From Candidatus Arcticimaribacter forsetii (GTDB lineage: Bacteria > Bacteroidota > Bacteroidia > Flavobacteriales > Flavobacteriaceae), in contig NZ_OU342399.1 of the NCBI RefSeq assembly GCF_910589745.1, positions 434,001-498,000 of the forward strand: 64,000 nt of DNA. Reading direction: 5' to 3'. Shown piece after piece: positions 38,552 to 49,400 of this stretch (position 1 is its first letter; every line of letters begins with the position of its first letter). The position numbers were made by a program, and so were the translations under genes. The notes under the pieces were generated by a model. It was not told the DNA's origin and did no database searches. It saw only the letters and a program-made list of their open reading frames with translations.

Positions 38552-39025
38552 ATGATACGTTTTGCTCAGAAAGAAGACATGTCTTCTGTTTTAAAGTTGA
38601 TTCAAGAATTAGCTGATTTTGAAAAAGAACCAGAGGCAGTTGTAATTTCTGAGGAAGATTTAATACGAGACGGATTTGGTTCAAATTCTATTTTCAAATG
38701 TTTGATTGCAGAAAATGAAGGAATTATTGTTGGTATGGCTTTGTTTTATCCTAGATATTCTACCTGGAAAGGACCAACTTTTCATTTAGAGGATCTAATT
38801 GTAACAGAGTCCGAAAGGGGTAATGGGTATGGCAAAGATTTGTACGCTGCTTTTATTGCTTATGCTTCAGAAAAGCAAGTTAAACGAATCGAATGGGTCG
38901 TGTTAGACTGGAATTCTAACGCGATTAATTTTTATAAAAAAAGTGGAGCAGCTGTTTTAGACGACTGGAAAACAGTTCAAATGGATGAGGAAGCTATTTC
39001 TAATTACGTTAAATCATCTTTTTAA
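38552..39025 (+). CDS. GNAT family N-acetyltransferase
   Basis: A 157-residue GNAT protein with the acetyl-CoA loop TESERGNGYGKDLYAAFIAYA near residues 91-110 and the trailing WVVLDWNSNAINFYKKSGA. The pattern resembles diamine (spermidine/thialysine) acetyltransferases, which share the LEDLIV-TE-RG-G-G motif, but the substrate is not certain. It lies 94 bp after the hydrolase gene and 9 bp before the aspartokinase gene. Confidence 0.88.
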   Translation: MIRFAQKEDMSSVLKLIQELADFEKEPEAVVISEEDLIRDGFGSNSIFKCLIAENEGIIVGMALFYPRYSTWKGPTFHLEDLIVTESERGNGYGKDLYAAFIAYASEKQVKRIEWVVLDWNSNAINFYKKSGAAVLDDWKTVQMDEEAISNYVKSSF

Positions 39026-39034
39026 GATCAAAAA

Positions 39035-40291
39035 ATGAGAATATTTAAATTTGGAGGTGCATCAGTTAAAGATGCAAAGGGAGTTCAAAATGTGGCTAAA
39101 GTTTTAAAAAAAGTGGGTTACACCGACACCCTTGTAATTGTCTCTGCAATGGGTAAAACCACAAATGCTTTGGAGGTTATTGTTGATCAGTATTTTAATA
39201 CTCCTAAGGAATTATCTAATTCTATTGTAAAGTTAGAACAATTTCATTCAGAAATTGTAACGGAACTCATGGGAGTAGAAGCTCAACCTTTAAAAGAAAA
39301 AGTTTCTGTTCTTATTCAGGAGCTAAAAAGTTTTTTTGAACATAATAAAGCAACTAACTACAGCTTTGTTTACGATCAAGTTGTAAGTTTCGGAGAATTA
39401 CTTTCAACGACCATAATTAATGCATATTTAAATTACATAAACATTAATTCTGAGTGGCTCGATGCACGTAAATGTGTTAAAACAGATGCTTATTACCGTG
39501 ACGCAAATTTAGATTGGGACGCAACACAAGAGGCAATAAATGATCAGGTATCTAAGACAAAATTAGTTGTTTCTCAAGGCTTTATTGGGAGTGATGAAAA
39601 TAATTTCACAACTACTCTTGGACGTGAAGGATCTGATTATACTGCTGCAATCTTTGCCTATGCATTAAATGCAGAATCTGTTACAATTTGGAAAGATGTT
39701 CCTGGTGTTTTAAATGGTGACCCGAGAGTCTTTGAAAACACGGTACTTTTAAATCAAATTTCATATACAGAAGCTATTGAATTAGCTTTTTATGGGGCAT
39801 CTGTAATTCACCCAAAAACACTTCAGCCCTTACAAAGAAAAGAAATCCCATTGTACGTGCGTTCTTTCTTAAACCCTGAAGGGGCGGGAACTTCTGTTTC
39901 AAAAGGTAAAACTTTAGAACCGCATGTCCCTTGTTACATACTTAAACCAAAACAGGTTTTAATTCGACTTTCATCATTAGATTTTTCTTTCATGGTAGAA
40001 GATAATATTAGTGAAGTATTCGCATTACTTTATAAGAGTCAAATGCGTGTTGATATGATACAGAATTCGGCTATCAGTTTCTCTGTATGTGTAAATAACA
40101 AATACAACAGACTAGAAGAATTACTTCAAATATTACGATCAAAATTTAAAGTAACAGTGTACGAAGATGTTGATCTGTATACTGTACGTCATTTTGACTC
40201 AAAGGCATTAAAGTCTATAGAATCTAGAAAAGACGATATTCTTCTGGAGCAACGTGCTCAAGAAACAATTCAATACGTAGTCAAAAACTAA
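39035..40291 (+). CDS. Aspartate kinase
   Basis: Phosphorylates aspartate, the first step to lysine, threonine and methionine. The 418 residues comprise a kinase domain (KFGGASVKDAKGVQNVA at the start; TTLGREGSDYTAA near residue 190) and a C-terminal regulatory part with ACT-like segments (about 300-418). Monofunctional; no homoserine dehydrogenase is fused. Its 3' end overlaps arsC on the other strand by 11 bp. Confidence 0.93.
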   Translation: MRIFKFGGASVKDAKGVQNVAKVLKKVGYTDTLVIVSAMGKTTNALEVIVDQYFNTPKELSNSIVKLEQFHSEIVTELMGVEAQPLKEKVSVLIQELKSFFEHNKATNYSFVYDQVVSFGELLSTTIINAYLNYININSEWLDARKCVKTDAYYRDANLDWDATQEAINDQVSKTKLVVSQGFIGSDENNFTTTLGREGSDYTAAIFAYALNAESVTIWKDVPGVLNGDPRVFENTVLLNQISYTEAIELAFYGASVIHPKTLQPLQRKEIPLYVRSFLNPEGAGTSVSKGKTLEPHVPCYILKPKQVLIRLSSLDFSFMVEDNISEVFALLYKSQMRVDMIQNSAISFSVCVNNKYNRLEELLQILRSKFKVTVYEDVDLYTVRHFDSKALKSIESRKDDILLEQRAQETIQYVVKN

Positions 40292-40712
40292 ATTTCTTCA
40301 GGTATTTATCAGTAAAGTTTTTACAGTAATTTTGGATTTCTAGACGAGTAGCCTCGAATGCTATTTCTACTTCTTCTTCAGTTCCTTTTAACTTTGAGGG
40401 ATCTGTAAAATTATGGTGAAGTTTTACTAGCGATTCTCCAATAAATACAGGACAATTTTCGGAAGCATGATCACATACAGTTAAAATAAAATCGAACGTG
40501 ATACCATCATATTCCGAAATTAAATTTGATGTATGATTTGAAATGTCAATCCCTACTTTTTTCATGGTCTTAATTGCATCCGGATTTATTCCGTGTGTTT
40601 CTATTCCAGCACTGTATACCTCTAGCTTGTCTTTAGCGAATCGGTTCATAAAACCGTGTGCTATTTGACTTCTACATGAATTTCCTGTACAGATAATTAA
40701 TAGTTTTTTCAT
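40281..40712 (-). CDS. arsC: Arsenate reductase / low-molecular-weight phosphatase family protein
   Basis: A 143-residue LMW protein tyrosine phosphatase-like protein. The P-loop is C8-TGNSC-R14, and further Cys occur in TVCDHASENCP, giving the Cys relay used by thioredoxin-linked arsenate reductases. No ars operon regulator or pump is nearby, so a role in arsenate detoxification is by homology only; a phosphatase function is possible. It sits 1 bp downstream of the dehydrogenase gene. Confidence 0.85.
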   Translation of the reverse strand: MKKLLIICTGNSCRSQIAHGFMNRFAKDKLEVYSAGIETHGINPDAIKTMKKVGIDISNHTSNLISEYDGITFDFILTVCDHASENCPVFIGESLVKLHHNFTDPSKLKGTEEEVEIAFEATRLEIQNYCKNFTDKYLKKFSF

Positions 40713-40713
40713 T

Positions 40714-41658
40714 TTATTTTTTATAGGTAGTTATTATTTTTTCTGAAATTATTTTGGCTAATTTTTCATAACTTTCCATAGTCCATCCTCCAACATGTGG
40801 GCTAAGGATTACATTTTCTGAATTTAATAAGTAAGAAAAGTCTGTATTGTTTTTTTGAGTTTGGAAAATGTTTTCAAACGAACTGCTCTCATATTCAAGT
40901 ACATCTAATCCTGCCCCTAATATTTTACGAGATTTTAAACCATTTACTAGATCTTTAGTAATTACAGCACTTCCTCTCGCGGTATTAATCAGCCAGAAAT
41001 TCTTTTTCATTTGATTGATGAATTTTTGATCTATCATTCCTATTGTACTTTCGGTCTGCGGGGTATGTAAGCTTAAAACATCGGATGTATTTTGAAGTTC
41101 TTTTAAAGAAACTTGAGAAGCATACTCATCGTTTTCAAGATTTAAAATGTCATGAAATACTACTTTATGAACATCAAATCCGTGGAGTTTTTTTGCAAAA
41201 CTTTTTCCCATAGTTCCGTATCCAATAATACCTACAGTTTTCCCTTCAAGTTCAAGCCCTCTGTGTTCTTCTCTCAACCAGTTTCCTTCTCTAATACTTT
41301 TATCTCCTTGGTTTAATTTGTTGAATAAAGACAGTAACATCCCAAGGGCATGCTCTCCAACTGCATTGCTGTTCCCAAGAGGCGCAGAAAAGAGCTTTAT
41401 ACCTTTTTCTTTTGCAGCTTCTTGATTTATATTTTCAACTCCAGCACCAACACGACCAATAAATTTTAGATTAACAGCATGGTCAAGAAAATCCTTGTCA
41501 ATTGGAAAACGACTTCTAATGATTAAACCGTCATATAGGTTTATAGTTTCTAGAATTACCTTTTTTGAAACTTTATAGGCAATTGTGTTTTCAAAACCTG
41601 CTTTAGATAGCATTTCAAGTAACTTTGGGTGATTTTCATCTACATGAAGCACTTTCAT
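40714..41658 (-). CDS. D-2-hydroxyacid dehydrogenase (phosphoglycerate dehydrogenase-like)
   Basis: A 314-residue NAD-dependent dehydrogenase. It has the substrate domain (RVGAGVENINQEAAKEKGI), the Rossmann GYGTMGKSFAKKL motif, catalytic Arg in NTARGSAVI and catalytic His in LSPHVGGWT. It is nearest to SerA-type 3-phosphoglycerate dehydrogenases but has no ACT domain. The lack of serC or serB beside it leaves the substrate open. Confidence 0.85.
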   Translation of the reverse strand: MKVLHVDENHPKLLEMLSKAGFENTIAYKVSKKVILETINLYDGLIIRSRFPIDKDFLDHAVNLKFIGRVGAGVENINQEAAKEKGIKLFSAPLGNSNAVGEHALGMLLSLFNKLNQGDKSIREGNWLREEHRGLELEGKTVGIIGYGTMGKSFAKKLHGFDVHKVVFHDILNLENDEYASQVSLKELQNTSDVLSLHTPQTESTIGMIDQKFINQMKKNFWLINTARGSAVITKDLVNGLKSRKILGAGLDVLEYESSSFENIFQTQKNNTDFSYLLNSENVILSPHVGGWTMESYEKLAKIISEKIITTYKK

Positions 41659-41668
41659 TTTAAAATAT

Positions 41669-43027
41669 TTAGAAATTCAAAAAGGTTTGTGCAATATAGA
41701 AGAATAGGTATATCCCAAAAATATCATTAGCAGTTGTAATAAAAGGACCCGTTGCAATGGCAGGGTCAATTCCTCTTTTATTTAAAATTATGGGCACAAA
41801 AGTTCCTATAAGTGCAGCTACAATAATAACACCCATCATAGATCCTGCAACGGTTAGGCTGAGTATAAGATCTTGATTTATAATCCAACCAAAACCAATT
41901 AATAATACTGCTAAGAAAAATCCATTGATGAGACTTAAACCAACTTCTTTTAAGAGTCTGTTTAGAAGGGAACCTTTTACAGCGTCATTTGCAATACCCT
42001 GAACTATAATAGCAGAAGATTGTACCCCTACGTTTCCTGCCATTGCAGCAATTAAAGGAGTGTAAAAAAACAAACTTCTTAGGTGAGGTTTCATCATTAT
42101 TGTTTCAAAATCTCGAAGTATAAACACACTGCCCAGACCACCAAGTAACCCTAAAAAAAGCCAAGGAAGTCGAGCGCGAGAAAGCTCTAAAATTGAATCA
42201 TCAGCCTCTACATCATTTGAAATACCGGATGCTAGTTGATAATCTTTATCTGCTTCTTCTTTAATGACATCGACAATATCATCAATTGTAATTCTTCCTA
42301 AAAGTTCTTTTTTATCGTTCACAACAGGAATTGCTTCTAAATCGTATTTAGACATTATTTTAGCAACTTCCTCTACGTCTTCGTATACATTTACAAAATC
42401 AACTTTTGGGATGTAAATATCTTTGACTATGGCTTTGGAGTTTGCAGTTAAAAGGTCTTTTAAAGACAATCTACCGATTAATTTATTTTTACCGTTAACT
42501 ACATAAATTGAGTGAACCCTTGTGACCTCTTCAGCTTGAGCACGCATTTCATTGAGGCATTTTAGAACACTAAGGTTTTCATTAACTTTAACCAGTTCTT
42601 TGGCCATAAGTGCTCCAGCTGTATTTTCTTCATACGTTAGGAGTTCGCGAATGTCTTTTAGATGTTCACTATCGGAAATCTCAGACATTACTTTTTCTTG
42701 CCTTTCTTCAGGTAGCTCCGCAATTATATCTGCAGCATCATCTGTATCGAGTTCTTCAATTTCTTCTGCAATTTCTTTTGCCGAAAATTGAGGTAATATT
42801 TTTTCTCTAAAATCTTCATCAACTTCGGCAAGTGCCTCAGCTGTTTTTTCGCTATCTAACAGTTTAATTAAATAAACCGCTTCTTCCACAGAAAGATTTT
42901 CAATTACTTCTGCAATATCGGCATAGTGTACATCTCCTAGTTTAGAAATCAGCCTCTTGTCGGCTTTCTTTTCTATAAGCGATTGGACGAGCTTTATAGT
43001 TTCGTTATCAATTAGGAATTGTGCCAT
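41669..43027 (-). CDS. mgtE: Magnesium transporter MgtE
   Basis: A 452-residue Mg2+ channel. It shows the expected order: an N-terminal helical superhelix (about 1-130, with [23 protein letters not shown]), a pair of CBS domains (about 135-255) and five membrane helices from about 285, containing [25 protein letters not shown]. Mg2+ binding between the cytoplasmic domains gates the pore. The ATG at 43027 lies inside the rsmA 3' end, a 20-bp overlap that suggests coupling. No M-box-like leader is possible in this layout. Confidence 0.94.
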   Translation of the reverse strand: MAQFLIDNETIKLVQSLIEKKADKRLISKLGDVHYADIAEVIENLSVEEAVYLIKLLDSEKTAEALAEVDEDFREKILPQFSAKEIAEEIEELDTDDAADIIAELPEERQEKVMSEISDSEHLKDIRELLTYEENTAGALMAKELVKVNENLSVLKCLNEMRAQAEEVTRVHSIYVVNGKNKLIGRLSLKDLLTANSKAIVKDIYIPKVDFVNVYEDVEEVAKIMSKYDLEAIPVVNDKKELLGRITIDDIVDVIKEEADKDYQLASGISNDVEADDSILELSRARLPWLFLGLLGGLGSVFILRDFETIMMKPHLRSLFFYTPLIAAMAGNVGVQSSAIIVQGIANDAVKGSLLNRLLKEVGLSLINGFFLAVLLIGFGWIINQDLILSLTVAGSMMGVIIVAALIGTFVPIILNKRGIDPAIATGPFITTANDIFGIYLFFYIAQTFLNF

Positions 43028-43793
43028 CTTCAATTTTTTGAGTCAATGCTATGAAATCATCTCCCGAAAGTTTTTCCGGTCTTAAGTCAAAGATACTATC
43101 TTCTGTAATATTTTCTGGCAGTTGTAATGTTTTTAAACTGTTACGAATTGTTTTTCTTCTTTGTTGGAAGCTCATTTTTACAATTTTAAAAAGAAGTTTT
43201 TCATTACAGGAAAGCGTATAGTTTTCTTTTCTTTTTAGAGTAAGAACTCCTGAGTCTACTTTTGGGGGAGGATTAAATACATTTGGCGGAACTGTAAACT
43301 CGTATGTTGCTGTATAGAATAGCTGAGCAAGTACAGAAAGGATTCCATATTTTTTTGTACCGGGGGGTTCGCAAATTCGTTCAGCTACTTCTTTTTGAAA
43401 CATTCCGGAGAAAAAAGGAATTTGATCTCGATGCTCTAAAGTTTTAAAAACAATTTGAGTTGATATGTTGTATGGGAAGTTTCCTATTATAGCAAAGGGT
43501 TCGTTGTTAAAAAGTGAGTTAATATCATATTTTAAAAAATCACCTTCAATTATATTTTGATGATTTAACGGATATTTATTTCTGAGATATTCAATGGAGT
43601 CCGTGTCTATTTCAATTAGATTTACATTGCCCTTTTTAAAAGGAAGATATTGGGTTAGAACACCCATTCCTGGACCAATTTCTAATACTTTTTTGTAGGT
43701 ATCAAATTTTAAAGTTTCCGCAATTCTAGATGCAATAGTAAGGTCTTTGAGAAAGTGTTGCCCTAATTTTTTTTTGGCTTTTACAGCTTTCAT
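43008..43793 (-). CDS. rsmA: 16S rRNA (adenine1518-N6/adenine1519-N6)-dimethyltransferase
   Basis: Dimethylates two adenines in helix 45 of 16S rRNA late in 30S assembly. The 261 residues show the [10 protein letters not shown] start, SAM-binding [15 protein letters not shown] and the catalytic NFPYNIS motif. Also known as ksgA. It starts on the last base of the DUF4286 gene and overlaps mgtE. Confidence 0.96.
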   Translation of the reverse strand: MKAVKAKKKLGQHFLKDLTIASRIAETLKFDTYKKVLEIGPGMGVLTQYLPFKKGNVNLIEIDTDSIEYLRNKYPLNHQNIIEGDFLKYDINSLFNNEPFAIIGNFPYNISTQIVFKTLEHRDQIPFFSGMFQKEVAERICEPPGTKKYGILSVLAQLFYTATYEFTVPPNVFNPPPKVDSGVLTLKRKENYTLSCNEKLLFKIVKMSFQQRRKTIRNSLKTLQLPENITEDSIFDLRPEKLSGDDFIALTQKIEDGTIPN

Positions 43794-44110
43794 TAGAGCG
43801 CAATTATTTGTTCTAATTCTGTTCTAAAAGATAAAATACTTGTGCCAAATTTTTCAAGTGCCTCTTTTCTTAAAAGAGGAGCGTCCTCTTTTAAATAGGC
43901 TTCATATTTACTTTTATCATTGCAATGATATTGTGCGGCATAGCTTGTTCCTCCTTGATCTTCATTCTGATCTGTAATGACTTTAAATAATATCGCTTTG
44001 TTAAATTTGCCCGTTTTAATCATATCCGGCAGATGTACATTATTCATCCATTCAAGCCATTGCGTTTCTGCTGAGTGTTCTACGTGGGTGGTAACGTTAA
44101 ATATAAACAT
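43793..44110 (-). CDS. DUF4286 family protein
   Basis: A 105-residue cytoplasmic protein matching the small DUF4286 family of Bacteroidota (start [33 protein letters not shown]; ferredoxin-like alpha/beta pattern). Function unknown. It is placed between serS and rsmA with a one-base overlap to rsmA, so it is translated together with translation-related genes. Confidence 0.88.
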   Translation of the reverse strand: MFIFNVTTHVEHSAETQWLEWMNNVHLPDMIKTGKFNKAILFKVITDQNEDQGGTSYAAQYHCNDKSKYEAYLKEDAPLLRKEALEKFGTSILSFRTELEQIIAL

Positions 44111-44119
44111 AGTTTGTTT

Positions 44120-45391
44120 TTAGGAGATCATATCAAATCCAGTGTAAGGGACAAGTGCTTTAGGAATTTTAATCCCTTCAGGCGTTTGGCAATTTTCTAG
44201 AATTCCAGCCAACACTCTTGGTAAGGCTAAAGAACTTCCGTTTAACGTATGAACTAGTTTTTTACTTCCATCTTTAGCTTTGTATCGTAAACGAAGACGT
44301 TCAGATTGAAATCCTTCAAAAGTTGAAACAGAGCTAATTTCTAGCCATTTGTCTTGTGCTGTTGAGAATAACTCGAAATCATAGGTTAGGGCAGAGGTAA
44401 ATCCAAGGTCTCCTCCGCATAAACGAAGTATTCTGTATGGAATTTCAAGTTCAATTAATATTTTTCTAACATGGTCAACCATTTCATCTAAAGCTGCTTC
44501 AGAGCGCTCAGGTGTTTCTAATCGTACTATTTCGACTTTGTCAAATTGATGGAGTCTGTTTAACCCACGAACATGAGAACCATAACTTCCAGCTTCTCTT
44601 CTAAAACAAGGGGTATAGCCAGTTAAACAAATAGGAAGTTGTTTTTCTTCTAAAATTTCATCTCTAAATATATTAGTAAGGGGAACTTCTGCTGTTGGTA
44701 TAAGGTACAAATCATCTCCAGTTACATGATACATTTGACCCTCTTTATCTGGGAGCTGACCCGTTCCGTATCCTGAAAGTTCATTAACTAAATGGGGAAC
44801 TTGAGTTTCTTGATATCCTGCTTCTGTGTTTTTATCTAAAAAGTAATTTATTAATGCACGTTGAAGACGAGCTCCTTTTCCTTTGTATACAGGAAAACCA
44901 GCACCAGTAATTTTACTTCCTAATTCAAAATCAATTAGGTCATATTTTTTTGCTAATTCCCAGTGAGGAAGAGCATCTTCTGATAGACTTGGGATTTCTC
45001 CAGCTCGTTCTGTTTCAATATTATCTTCCTCAGAAGTTCCGCTTGGAACAATCTCTTTAGGGATGTTTGGTATTTGTAGTCTTAGCGAACGTAATTGATT
45101 TTCGGCTTCTTGTAAATTATCTTGAAGCTCTTTAGAACTTACTTTTAAGGCAGCAGATCGTTCTTTTAAAACTTGAGCTTTATCTGCCGCTCCGCTTTTA
45201 AAAAGTTGTCCAATTTCTTTAGCTAGAGAATTTGCTTCTGCAAGCTGCTGATCCAAATCTGCTTGGGTCTTTCTTCTCTTTTCATCTAGTTCAAGTAATT
45301 GGTCAATAAGATTAGAATCTTTAAAATTTCTTTTTTCAAGAGCTTTTAAAGCTTCGTTTTTATTTTCTCTTAAGTATTTTAATTGTAGCAT
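44120..45391 (-). CDS. serS: Serine--tRNA ligase
   Basis: Charges tRNA-Ser. The 423 residues contain the N-terminal long antiparallel coiled coil (about 25-105) that contacts the tRNA variable arm, and the class II catalytic core with TGDDLYLIPTAEVPLTN, FRREAGSYGSHVRGLNRLHQF and the C-terminal LNGSSLALPRVLAGILEN. It lies 9 bp upstream of the DUF4286 gene in the ribF-serS-DUF4286-rsmA-mgtE run. Confidence 0.96.
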   Translation of the reverse strand: MLQLKYLRENKNEALKALEKRNFKDSNLIDQLLELDEKRRKTQADLDQQLAEANSLAKEIGQLFKSGAADKAQVLKERSAALKVSSKELQDNLQEAENQLRSLRLQIPNIPKEIVPSGTSEEDNIETERAGEIPSLSEDALPHWELAKKYDLIDFELGSKITGAGFPVYKGKGARLQRALINYFLDKNTEAGYQETQVPHLVNELSGYGTGQLPDKEGQMYHVTGDDLYLIPTAEVPLTNIFRDEILEEKQLPICLTGYTPCFRREAGSYGSHVRGLNRLHQFDKVEIVRLETPERSEAALDEMVDHVRKILIELEIPYRILRLCGGDLGFTSALTYDFELFSTAQDKWLEISSVSTFEGFQSERLRLRYKAKDGSKKLVHTLNGSSLALPRVLAGILENCQTPEGIKIPKALVPYTGFDMIS

Positions 45392-45409
45392 AAGTCCAAT
45401 AATAAGGTG

Positions 45410-46372
45410 TTACAAAGATATTGTTTTATGGTTAGTGTGTTGCCTTTCGGAATCAAATAACCGAATGCAATTTATTTTATCTTTTTTAAGTTGATTTTGA
45501 AGGTTTTCTAATGAATCGAATTTGATTTCATCTCTAATTTTATCCAATATTTGAATGGTTATATTTTCATTGTAAAGATCTTCATCATAAGAAAAAAAGT
45601 GAACTTCAATTTTTTTAATATTTCCACCAACCGTTGGTCGAACTCCAATATTCATCATTCCCAAAACAGTAGAGCCTTTTATCTCAGATTGAATTCGATA
45701 AACACCGTTTGGAGGGCAAAGTTTATAATCCTCTTTTATTTTAATGTTTGCTGTTGGAAATTCTATTGTTCTTCCTATTCCAGCACCTGATTCAACTGTT
45801 CCTGAAAGTAGGTAAGGACGGCTAAGGTAGCGATTGACTTTTTGGATGTCACCAGCTTCAAGTGCTTTTCTGATTTTTGTAGAACTTACGTTCACAGAAG
45901 CAATTTCTTGAGCAGGAATTTCTTCTACCTCAAATCCATATAATCTTCCAAATTCATGTAAATCTACAATTGAAGCATCTCTATTTCTTCCAAATCTATG
46001 GTCGTAACCAATAATTACTTTGGAAATATTAAAGGTGTTTACTAATATGTCTCTAGTGAATTCTGTTGCTGTTAGTCTCGAAAATTCTTTTGAAAAAGGA
46101 TGAACTACGAGCACATCTACTCCCAATGAGGCAAGAATTTTTTGTTTATCCTCGAGAGAATCGATTAATTTAATCCCACTATCTTTTTGAAGAACCATTC
46201 TTGGATGTGGAAAAAAAGTAAGAACAACTGCTAAGTCTCCCTTGCTTTTAGCTTTTTTAACTAAATTTTGAATTATTTTTTGATGCCCTATATGAACACC
46301 ATCAAATGTCCCGATGGTTAAATGACAAGCTTTGTCCTCTTTATAATTTTCAATTTTTGATACAATTTTCAC
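45410..46372 (-). CDS. ribF: Bifunctional riboflavin kinase / FAD synthetase
   Basis: Makes FMN and FAD from riboflavin. The 320-residue protein has an N-terminal nucleotidyltransferase domain (TIGTFDGVHIGHQKII; VIGYDHRFGRNR) and a C-terminal riboflavin kinase domain (from about 185, with GIGRTIEFPTANI and NGVYRIQSEI). It is the first gene of the leftward operon and is divergent from the metalloprotease gene across 105 bp. No FMN riboswitch was recognised upstream. Confidence 0.95.
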   Translation of the reverse strand: MKIVSKIENYKEDKACHLTIGTFDGVHIGHQKIIQNLVKKAKSKGDLAVVLTFFPHPRMVLQKDSGIKLIDSLEDKQKILASLGVDVLVVHPFSKEFSRLTATEFTRDILVNTFNISKVIIGYDHRFGRNRDASIVDLHEFGRLYGFEVEEIPAQEIASVNVSSTKIRKALEAGDIQKVNRYLSRPYLLSGTVESGAGIGRTIEFPTANIKIKEDYKLCPPNGVYRIQSEIKGSTVLGMMNIGVRPTVGGNIKKIEVHFFSYDEDLYNENITIQILDKIRDEIKFDSLENLQNQLKKDKINCIRLFDSERQHTNHKTISL

Positions 46373-46477
46373 TAAAATCTCATATATTTAGATTCATTAC
46401 ACAAAACTATGATTTTAGACTTTAAAAATGGTCATAATTATAGTATGATTACTATTTGTTATTTATAATTTGCTTCT

Positions 46478-49400
46478 GTGAAATACAACTATTTTTTTTT
46501 AATTCTTTTATTTTTATATTTTTCGCAGAGTCAAGCTCAAGACTTGTGGAGTTTTAAAGACAAAACAATAGGTACAGTTGTTGCTTTTGAAAATAGTATC
46601 CAAACGATTCATTTGGATGAAGTAGGATTACAAAAGATTACTACTTTTTCCAAAAACTCTGGGGGTAGTATAAAAGCACCCAACACCATTTCGTTTCCAA
46701 ACGAAACAGGAACAAACGAAAAATTTTCCCTGGAAGAAGTAAGTGTATTGTCTGCTGATTTGGCTAAAAAATTTCCAAATATTAAGACTTATGTTGGTAC
46801 AAGTTTAACCCGAGCTAATGTTCATGTTCGATGGAGTTCTTCACCAAAAGGAATTAACGCAATGATTTCTACTCCTGCAGGAAGATTTTTTATTCAACCT
46901 AAAAGAAACAGCATTGCTAAAGAATATATATTTTACAAAAGAGGAGGAAAACTTTATGATGATTTTGAGCGATTAAATTGTCTCATTCCTCCAGACTCTT
47001 CATTCAAAAATGAAGTGACAGAATCAAATAAATTAAATGTAGTTTCTCCTCAAGCTAAAATAAATCAAACTTTTAGAGTGTATAGAATAGCCATATCTGC
47101 AACCGGTGAGTTTACTCAGTTTTTTGGTGATGATGATAATTCTAATGGCTCAAATAAAGAAGATGCCTATGTTCAGGTTGTGAGTACAATAAACCGAATT
47201 AATGAAGTTTTTGAAGTTGATTTAGGAATTAGGCTCGAATTAGTTTCCGGCCCTAATTTGTTGTATGATGATCCAGAAACAGATCCCTATGGTGAAGATT
47301 TTAATGAAGAAATTCAAGAAGTACTGACTGATATTTACGGGGAAGCTAATTATGACGTTGGTCATCTGTTTGATTACGGAGAAGCTAATGGTTCTGCAGG
47401 AAGCGTAGGAAACGTCTGTTCTAATAGAAATAAAGGTTCTGCCTTTAGTTCCCATCCATTTGTAGACACTTCAGGAGTAGGTGAGTTTTTGAACGATTAT
47501 TTTGATATTGACTTTGTTGCCCATGAAATCGGGCATCAATTTGGAGCCTATCATACTTTTTCTCATCAGTTAGAAAGTGCAGGAGTAAATAGTGAACCCG
47601 GAAGTGGATCAACAATTATGTCTTATGCAGGTATAACCGGCTCCGATGATTTACAGAACCACTCAGATCCCTATTTTCATTACAATAGCATAAAGAACAT
47701 TAAGGATTATTTGGACCGATTTAGTTGTCAGACCACAATAAGTCTCCCAAATCAAGCTCCAACTGTAAATGCTGGGAGCGACATAAGTATTCCAAAAGGA
47801 ACAGCTTACAGCTTAGAAGCTCGAGCTTCCGATCCAGATAGCGATTCATTAACCTACTGTTGGGAACAACTAAACAGTGGTTTGGTACTTCGCTCTAATT
47901 TTGGACCAACAAGCGAGGCGGGTTCGAACAACCGTTCTTTTTTGCCAACAACAAGTCCCATAAGAACAGTTCCATCAATGTCAAGAGTCTTAGCAGGAAA
48001 GTTAACTCAAGTTGACCCTCAAACATCAGATGATTGGCAAACGGTTTCACTTGTAAGCCGACAGTTGAGATGGGGAATAACTGTTCGAGATCGAACAGAA
48101 ACAAATTCTGTCAGTATTGGCCAAACAGATCAAGATTTTAAAACAATATCTGTAGTTGAAAATGCAGGCCCATTTGAAATTATATCTCAAGCTACAAACA
48201 CAATTGTATGGAAAACTGGGGCAAATGAATCTATAAAATGGAATGTAAATAACACCGATATAGCCCCAATTAACACACAGACAGTTTCAATATACCTATC
48301 CTTAGATGGAGGTTTAAATTTTTCTACAGTTTTAGTTTCAAATACCTTAAATGATGGTCAGTACGATTTTATAGTTCCTGAAAGTATAAGTTCAACAAAC
48401 ACCAGGATAAAAATTGTACCAGACAACGGGATTTATTTTGCAGTTAATCGCCAGAGTTTTAGAATTGAAGAGCGACCATATGCGACTCCTTTTCAAGTAG
48501 TTTCTAAAGTATTGTGCGATCCAACAGATGTGCCTTTCAACTTTAATTTAAATTATTATCAAAATTACACATCTCCGGTTAGTTATAGTTTAATGAATGT
48601 TCCTGAGGGAGTTGATTACTCAATTTCTCCAGAAGCAAGTTCTTTAAATCAAGGAGAAGGTATAGTTAGTTTATCAAATTTATCAGTACTCGATCCGGGA
48701 ACCTATTCAATTACCTTAGTTGCTACTTCTGGAGATAATGTCTCGCTTCAAGATTTCATTCTGGAAAATAAGCAAAGTGTTTTAAGTAGACCGGCTCAAC
48801 TTTCACCATCAATCCAAGATGGATTACAGTCTTTAAAGCCAAATTTCAGTTGGGAATTAGATGAAAATGTAGATCAATATCTAATACAGATTTCAACGGT
48901 ATCTGATTTTAGTTCAACTGTGGTATCGACTACTATTGTTACAAACACCTATATTCCTCAGGAAAATTTAGAAGGAGAAACAGTTTACTATTGGCGAATT
49001 AAAGGATTTAACTTTTGTGGAGAAAGTTCTTTTTCAGAGACTCAAAATTTTCAAACAGATATAGTTTTTTGTGATAACATAAGCCCAACTCAATTGCCAA
49101 TTCAATTAGCAGATGCAGTTGCAAATCAATCTGGTGTAACCTATGTGGATGTTTACATGGCTAATGATCATGTTATTTCTGATTTGAATGTAGAGCTGAG
49201 TATACAGCACACCTGGTTGTCCGATATGATATTGACTTTAATTTCTCCAGACGGTACGGAAGTTGTTTTAGCAAGAAACATAGGAGGATCAAGTTCTAAT
49301 TTTGTGAATACTATATTTGATCAAGAATCTTCTAATTTAACCGAAGAAGGCACAGCTCCTTTTACGGGTACTTTTAAGCCGGAAGAAGATTTAAGTGTTT

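Noticed and set aside
41798-43021. Possible Mg2+ riboswitch or regulated leader for mgtE
   Set aside because: The mgtE start lies within the rsmA coding end, leaving no leader to fold.
46373-46477. FMN riboswitch upstream of ribF
   Set aside because: The 105-bp region lacks the conserved RFN-type blocks and is too short and AT-rich.
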